Below are positions 5,874 through 9,866 of a DNA stretch of 9,866 bases, in pieces. The stretch covers positions 1 to 9,866 of the forward strand of contig CAOKFJ010000049.1 in assembly GCA_948467695.1 (NCBI GenBank), written 5' to 3'. Position 1 is the first letter of the stretch, and each line of letters starts with the position of its first letter. The notes below the pieces were generated by a model. That model was not told the DNA's origin, ran no database searches, and worked only from the letters and a program-made list of their open reading frames with translations. This stretch comes from an uncultured Allobaculum sp. (GTDB taxonomy: Bacteria > Bacillota_I > Bacilli_A > Erysipelotrichales > Erysipelotrichaceae). A program made the position numbers and the translations under genes.

Positions 5874-7790
5874 ATGAAAATCAGAGATCTTCTGGCGATT
5901 GAAAGCATAGATGTACATGCTTCAGCCGCCGACAAAAACGAAATCATCCGCAAAGCCATCGACCTGATGGAAAAGAGCGGAAAAATCAGCGAACGCGCAC
6001 CCTACGAAGAACAGGTGTACAACCGCGAACTGGAAAGCACGACCGGCGTCGGTATGGGAATCGCCATTCCGCATGGACGCTCCGCAGCCGTGAAGAAACC
6101 GGGACTTGCCGCAATGGTTATTCCTGATGGCGTTGACTACGACGCTTTGGATGGTCAGCCCGTCAATCTTCTGTTTCTGATCGCCGCTCCGGAAGATGGA
6201 AACGTGCATCTTGAAGTGCTCGCCCAGCTTTCCCGCATGCTCATGAATGAGGATCTCTCGAGCGCGCTGAAAAAAGCGAAGACACCGGAAGAATTCCTCG
6301 ATCTGCTCAACAAAGCGGAAGCCGCGCTGGAAAAGCCGGAAGAAGAAGTCGAAACCGCAGAAGTTTCAGCAGCTCCCGCAAACGCACCGTTTATCCTAGC
6401 GGTAACCGGATGCCCGACTGGCATTGCGCACACCTACATGGCAGCTGAAGCCATCGAAAAGAAAGCCAAAGAACTTGGCTATCGCGTAAAAGTTGAAACC
6501 CGTGGTTCGGGCGGAGCGAAAAACGTTCTGACCGCAGATGAAATCCGCGAGTGCGACGGCATCGTTGTCGCGGCGGATACGAAAGTTCCAATGGATCGAT
6601 TTGATGGAAAACGAGTTGTCCAGAGCGCGGTTGCTGCCGGCATTCACGAACCGGACAAACTGATCGCCAAAGCGCTTGATCCCGCGACTCCGCTCTTCCA
6701 CGGAAACGGTGCAGGCGAAAGCGAATCGGAAGCCAAAGAATCCGGCTGGCACAAAGTGTACAAAGACCTGATGAACGGTGTATCGCACATGCTGCCCTTC
6801 ATTGTCGGCGGCGGTATCATGATCGCCATGGCATTCCTGATTGATGGTTTCTGTGTTGACATGAATTCTCTTGCTGAAGCGGATCGCGCACTGTTCGGTA
6901 CGATCACTCCGGCAGCTGCCTTCTTCAAAAGTGTCGGCGACATCGCATTTGGCTTCATGCTTCCTGTTCTGGCTGGCTTCATCGCCATGTCCATCGCGGA
7001 CCGTCCGGGTCTTGCGGTCGGCTTTGTCGGCGGCATGATCGCCGCTTCCGGCAAAAGCGGATTCCTTGGCGCTCTTCTTGCCGGTTTCATCGCTGGCTAC
7101 CTTGTAGAAGGTCTCAAAAAACTCTGCTCCAAATTCCCTGCTTCTCTTGAAGGTATTAAACCGATGCTGATCTACCCGTTCTTCGGCGTTCTTGGTATCG
7201 GCGCAATCATGATGTTCCTGGTTGAACCGCCTGTAGGCTGGCTCAACACACAGCTTAACTTCTGGCTTGAATCTCTGAATGGCACATCCGGTCTTCTGCT
7301 TGGCACACTGCTCGCCGGCATGATGGCAATCGATATGGGTGGACCGTTCAACAAAGCCGCTTATGTATTTGGTACTGCTTCTCTTGCTGCCGGAAACTAC
7401 TCCATCATGGCAGCCGTAATGATCGGCGGAATGGTTCCGCCTCTGGCCATCGCGCTTTCCACATGGCTGTTCAAAGACAAATTCACAGAAGACGAACGCA
7501 AGACAGCGCCGACCAACGTTGTCATGGGTCTTGGCTTCATCACCGAAGGCGCTATTCCTTTCGCTGCCAGTGATCCGCTTCACGTTCTGCCTGCCTGCGC
7601 AATCGGCTCCGCCCTCGCCGGTGCGCTCAGCGAACTGTTCGGCTGCACACTGATGGCGCCTCATGGAGGCATCTTCGTTGTACTCACCATCGGCAACCCG
7701 CTCATGTACCTGGTGGCTCTGATCGCCGGTACCATCGTAGGTGCCCTGATTCTCGGTCTTACCCGCAAACCTGTTAAAAAAGCTGCTTAA
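5874..7790 (+). CDS. fruA: Fructose-specific PTS transporter, EIIABC fusion
   Basis: Membrane permease that imports fructose and phosphorylates it to fructose-1-phosphate, taking phosphate from HPr. The 638-residue protein carries all three domains in the order A-B-C seen in Bacillus FruA. EIIA spans about 1-150, with phospho-His67 in GIAIPHG. After an acidic Ala/Pro linker (151-170), EIIB spans about 171-270, with phospho-Cys180 in VTGCPTGIAHTYMAAEA. EIIC (about 292-630) has several hydrophobic segments and the substrate motif GFITEGAIPFAASDP (554-568). The start at 5874 is chosen over in-frame ATG 5841 and GTG 5826. AAAGGG precedes it with proper spacing, and MKIRDLL begins the EIIA domain as in relatives. 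It is the last gene of the operon, after a structured 210-nt gap. No frameshift or missing catalytic residue was noticed. Mannose or mannitol specificity is less likely given fruK. Confidence 0.95.
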   Translation: MKIRDLLAIESIDVHASAADKNEIIRKAIDLMEKSGKISERAPYEEQVYNRELESTTGVGMGIAIPHGRSAAVKKPGLAAMVIPDGVDYDALDGQPVNLLFLIAAPEDGNVHLEVLAQLSRMLMNEDLSSALKKAKTPEEFLDLLNKAEAALEKPEEEVETAEVSAAPANAPFILAVTGCPTGIAHTYMAAEAIEKKAKELGYRVKVETRGSGGAKNVLTADEIRECDGIVVAADTKVPMDRFDGKRVVQSAVAAGIHEPDKLIAKALDPATPLFHGNGAGESESEAKESGWHKVYKDLMNGVSHMLPFIVGGGIMIAMAFLIDGFCVDMNSLAEADRALFGTITPAAAFFKSVGDIAFGFMLPVLAGFIAMSIADRPGLAVGFVGGMIAASGKSGFLGALLAGFIAGYLVEGLKKLCSKFPASLEGIKPMLIYPFFGVLGIGAIMMFLVEPPVGWLNTQLNFWLESLNGTSGLLLGTLLAGMMAIDMGGPFNKAAYVFGTASLAAGNYSIMAAVMIGGMVPPLAIALSTWLFKDKFTEDERKTAPTNVVMGLGFITEGAIPFAASDPLHVLPACAIGSALAGALSELFGCTLMAPHGGIFVVLTIGNPLMYLVALIAGTIVGALILGLTRKPVKKAA

Positions 7791-8158
7791 TCAACTACCT
7801 CATAATTATCTTTTCGGCAGCAGATACGTTCAGTGAAAGCTGACAAAAATGAACATAACGTTTTTGAAGATGCAGCGATGACTGATTCGCCCTCCTTCAT
7901 CGCTGACTTCAGAAACATTTGAGTTGTTCAAATCCATATCCAGTTCAACAAACGGTCATAAGATGACCGGCGATCAAACTCTGATGACTTGCAGCGTCTC
8001 GCCCGCCTGCTGCAAAAAGTCAGGACACTTGATCGAAGACTTGCAAAGATTTACCTGAATATTTCTCTCTTAACTATTTCTCATAATTAAACTACTTTCT
8101 ATTTCTTTCTCTTAATTACCCGGATCTGGAATCTGCAGCCAGATCCGGGATTTTTTTT
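7791..8158 (+). ncRNA. Candidate structured RNA / long structured 3' UTR of fruA
   Basis: No ORF of note, but many perfect hairpins. P1: CAGCGATGA 7873-7881 / TCATCGCTG 7897-7905 (9 bp, 15-nt loop). P2: ATTTGA 7917-7922 / TCAAAT 7928-7933. P3: CGGTCAT 7953-7959 / ATGACCG 7963-7969, loop AAG. P4: CGATCAA 7971-7977 / TTGATCG 8029-8035 enclosing TTGCAGC 7989-7995 / GCTGCAA 8009-8015 with GAC/GTC outside it. The P1 and P4 tips carry nearly the same sequence, CGCCCTCCT and CGCCCGCCT, complementary to Shine-Dalgarno-like AGGAGGGCG. A pyrimidine-rich stretch (8061-8118) and a strong terminator close the unit. I found no convincing separate promoter, so it may be processed from the fru mRNA. Exact ends are unknown. 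It matches no riboswitch I recognise. Confidence 0.5.
8119..8158 (+). terminator. Strong intrinsic terminator downstream of fruA
   Basis: CCCGGATCTGG (8119-8129) pairs perfectly with CCAGATCCGGG (8139-8149), loop of 9 nt, followed by A and eight T (8151-8158). It ends the fru operon and any RNA derived from 7791 onwards. The minus strand has no comparable U-run at the right side, so it acts rightward. Confidence 0.93.
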
Positions 8159-8364
8159 GCGTATGCGGCAATCAGTGAACAGGAGCAGAATGAAAGTACG
8201 GATATTGAGCGGGTCGTGAAGAGAGAGATGCAATAAACTATCTGAAATGGATAAAATTCCAAAATGATAGTGGTGGTGAATATGCATTCTTGCCAGGCGA
8301 AGAAGCAGGATCGTTTTGTGAAAACGGACATTTTGCGACAAGAGCGGCGGACATGGAAGAGTAG
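8159..8364 (+). other. Possible decayed coding remnant, no recognisable product
   Basis: Two adjoining frames look more like protein than the surroundings. One runs 8159-8236 without a start codon (including SEQEQNESTDIERVVKREMQ). The other runs 8209-8364 after a TGA, also without a usable start (including NYLKWIKFQNDSGGEYAFL). They overlap around 8209-8236 and could be one gene broken by a frameshift and cut at its 5' side by the terminator. No family is recognised. A third frame with ATG 8282 (54 codons to TAG 8444-8446) lacks a good ribosome site. Chance openness of purine-rich DNA is an equally valid explanation. Confidence 0.2.
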
Positions 8365-8463
8365 TTTTTTATTCACCTTTTTCCCGTGCGAAAGATGTGC
8401 TAATCTGTTTTTAATTAAGCAACTATACCAAAAAAACAATCTATAGTGAGTTATTCAGGTTTG

Positions 8464-8529
8464 AACAGTCCAGAGTGTATGCGAGCTGTCTGATTCTTTC
8501 GATGAATAGATGATTTTGATCAGACTGTT
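8464..8529 (+). promoter_or_regulatory. Overlapping inverted repeats before the ABC-2-like permease
   Basis: AACAGTC (8464-8470) pairs with GACTGTT (8523-8529), while GTCTGAT (8488-8494) pairs with ATCAGAC (8519-8525). The right arms share GAC (8523-8525), so the two stems exclude each other if transcribed. On DNA they could serve as an operator. The element ends nine bases before the GGGGA ribosome site of the next gene. No T-run follows, so termination is not indicated. The rest of 8365-8548 is AT-rich (TTAATTAA near 8411) without a clear promoter. Confidence 0.35.
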
Positions 8530-8548
8530 TGGAATGTGGGGAAGGGTT

Positions 8549-9866
8549 ATGACGATATGGATCAATGAATTTCGAAGAATACTGAAAAGCCGAAGTTCGC
8601 AGATGCTGACAATTGTGCTGGCTGTGTTTGCGGCAATGGCTTTCGTGCAGACGTACATCACCCCGCAGCCTGCGCTTGAAGAGGAAATCCGAACGACAAA
8701 ATGGTCTTTGGATGAAGCGGTGCGTCAGGCAAAAGAAGATCTTGACTATGCGCAGCAGTATGGACTTCCGCAGGATCGGGAAGCAAAGCCTGTTCTGGTG
8801 GATGTCAGTGCTAGGAGGCAAGCTGCATGGGCGGCGTTCGATCAAACATGGCAGTCGTATCAGAGTGGAGCGGTCAGCGAACAGAAGCTGAACGAAGCGT
8901 ATGTAAAAACCAAGATCGAAATCTATCTTCTTGACGCGTCTTTGCTGCGCTCCAAGGAACATGAAGATCCCGATCTTTATGTTCAGTACAGAGATACACT
9001 CGATTGGCTGGATGGCACGGCGCCTGATTCGCAGACATACACGGAATATATGAAAAACGAAAATCCTGAAGCGCGTCATTTGAGTTTTGTGAACCGCAAA
9101 TCACGGATTGAAAAGCTTCTTCAGGATCTTGAACGCGGCTATCCGCTGGCAACAGGGCCTGCACGCGGTCCGGGACTGAATATGCGAAACTATTTCGCGC
9201 AGAAAAATCTTTCCGGTTTTATTCTTCCGGTGATTACGATCGCGTTCTTTTTGATGAATGCGATGGAACTGCACCGAAGCCGTGCAATCTTTTATTCGCG
9301 CTCGCTTCCTGTCTCTGCCCTTCGATTCTGGAGGGTTCAGCTGATGGCTTCCTTATGCGCGGCGGTGATGGTTTTTCTGATGACATTTTTTGCCGGCTTT
9401 CTGCTTAGCGGTCTTTGCTTTGGATGGACGGATCTAAGAGCGCTTGTGCCGGTGGATCCTTCCGTATGGAATACAGACATCGGTGCACAGATGGTTTTTG
9501 CATCCGGAAATATGACGGAACCGTTTTTCAGCACAACGACTTCAGGTGTCGGTTTTTATTCCGATTCTCTTCAATGGATACCCTGCTGTACGTGGGCTTT
9601 TCTGACGATCGGACTTGAACTGTGGCTGATGTTTATGCAGGCGCTGACTGTCTGCTCGCTTTCTTTTCTGTCCGGAAAACGTTTCACGCTTGTTTTGATG
9701 GCGCTTTGGATGGTGATGATGTGCGTTCTGCGCTTTGGATATACGCCGTTCAGCCTGCTTCCGCTTTTCTGGCCATCGCCTGTCGATATGCTGTATGGCG
9801 GTTTTGGAATCGGATGGGGTACCTGGCTTGGCGCATCATTGATTTATGTTTTTGTCTGGCTGATGG
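8549..9866 (+). CDS. ABC-2-like membrane permease with large extracytoplasmic domain (partial)
   Basis: The frame is open from ATG 8549 to the right edge, 439 codons, so the C-terminus is missing. The product starts with a short cytoplasmic helix and one membrane segment (about 20-36). A hydrophilic charged region of about 170 residues (37-208) follows, rich in Glu/Lys/Gln and probably helical. Then come membrane segments near 210-228, 252-278, 327-351, 360-377 and 420-439. This layout (TM1, long outside loop, then a membrane cluster) is seen in ABC-2 / YhaP-like exporter permeases and in some bacteriocin-immunity ABC permeases; I cannot name the substrate. GGGGA at 8538-8542 serves as ribosome site. 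No ATPase partner precedes it on this strand, so one is expected downstream. It begins 390 nt after the fru terminator and forms a new transcription unit. Family assignment rests on topology rather than a signature motif. Confidence 0.7.
   Translation, partial: MTIWINEFRRILKSRSSQMLTIVLAVFAAMAFVQTYITPQPALEEEIRTTKWSLDEAVRQAKEDLDYAQQYGLPQDREAKPVLVDVSARRQAAWAAFDQTWQSYQSGAVSEQKLNEAYVKTKIEIYLLDASLLRSKEHEDPDLYVQYRDTLDWLDGTAPDSQTYTEYMKNENPEARHLSFVNRKSRIEKLLQDLERGYPLATGPARGPGLNMRNYFAQKNLSGFILPVITIAFFLMNAMELHRSRAIFYSRSLPVSALRFWRVQLMASLCAAVMVFLMTFFAGFLLSGLCFGWTDLRALVPVDPSVWNTDIGAQMVFASGNMTEPFFSTTTSGVGFYSDSLQWIPCCTWAFLTIGLELWLMFMQALTVCSLSFLSGKRFTLVLMALWMVMMCVLRFGYTPFSLLPLFWPSPVDMLYGGFGIGWGTWLGASLIYVFVWLM

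Noticed and set aside
6396..7664. 422-codon minus-strand frame antisense to fruA, and similar long antisense frames over fruR and fruK.
   Set aside because: They mirror the codon bias of the sense genes; translations are Cys/His/Arg-rich, with no ribosome sites or recognisable domains.
8282..8446. 54-codon ORF from ATG 8282.
   Set aside because: Weak GGTGG-type site only, crosses AT-rich DNA, the translation has no recognisable features, and two other frames there look equally coding-like.

Overview
The window looks like a chromosomal segment from a low-to-moderate-GC Bacillota (Firmicutes). The evidence is a BceAB-type antimicrobial-peptide transporter, a DeoR-type FruR / FruK / FruABC fructose operon with a cre-like box in its promoter, strong AGGAGG-type ribosome binding sites and hairpin-plus-T-run terminators. 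Erysipelotrichia would fit, but the family is a guess. No tRNA, rRNA, CRISPR array, transposase or integrase was seen.

Layout. (1) 1-2432, minus strand: a two-gene ABC transporter unit, BceA-like ATPase then BceB-like permease. The permease runs off the left edge. The ATPase is broken: the ABC signature region is missing and the frame is shifted, so it stops early. (2) 2433-2769: divergent intergenic region with an 11-bp-phased direct repeat that could be a response-regulator site. (3) 2770-3309, plus: rpiB (sugar-phosphate isomerase) with its own UUCG-loop terminator. (4) 3310-3780: about 470 bp without a credible gene, AT-rich and full of palindromes next to the fru promoter. (5) 3782-7790, plus: fruR (repressor), fruK (1-phosphofructokinase), fruA (fructose PTS EIIABC). 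Fructose enters through FruA as fructose-1-phosphate, FruK makes fructose-1,6-bisphosphate, and FruR presumably senses a phosphorylated intermediate. The 210-nt fruK-fruA gap is unusually structured, with three hairpins whose tips carry GGGG and one with a CCCG loop. (6) 7791-8158: a 330-nt stretch after fruA holding several perfect hairpins, two with nearly identical C-rich loops, ended by an 11-bp intrinsic terminator. It is a candidate structured RNA or processed 3' UTR. (7) 8159-8548: no clear gene, a possible decayed coding remnant and overlapping inverted repeats. (8) 8549 to the right edge, plus: an ABC-2-like permease with a large outside domain, incomplete.

The most interesting items are the two non-coding structured regions flanking fruA and the in-frame-destroying deletion in the bceA-like gene. 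All functional statements are from reading the sequence; no database search was possible.
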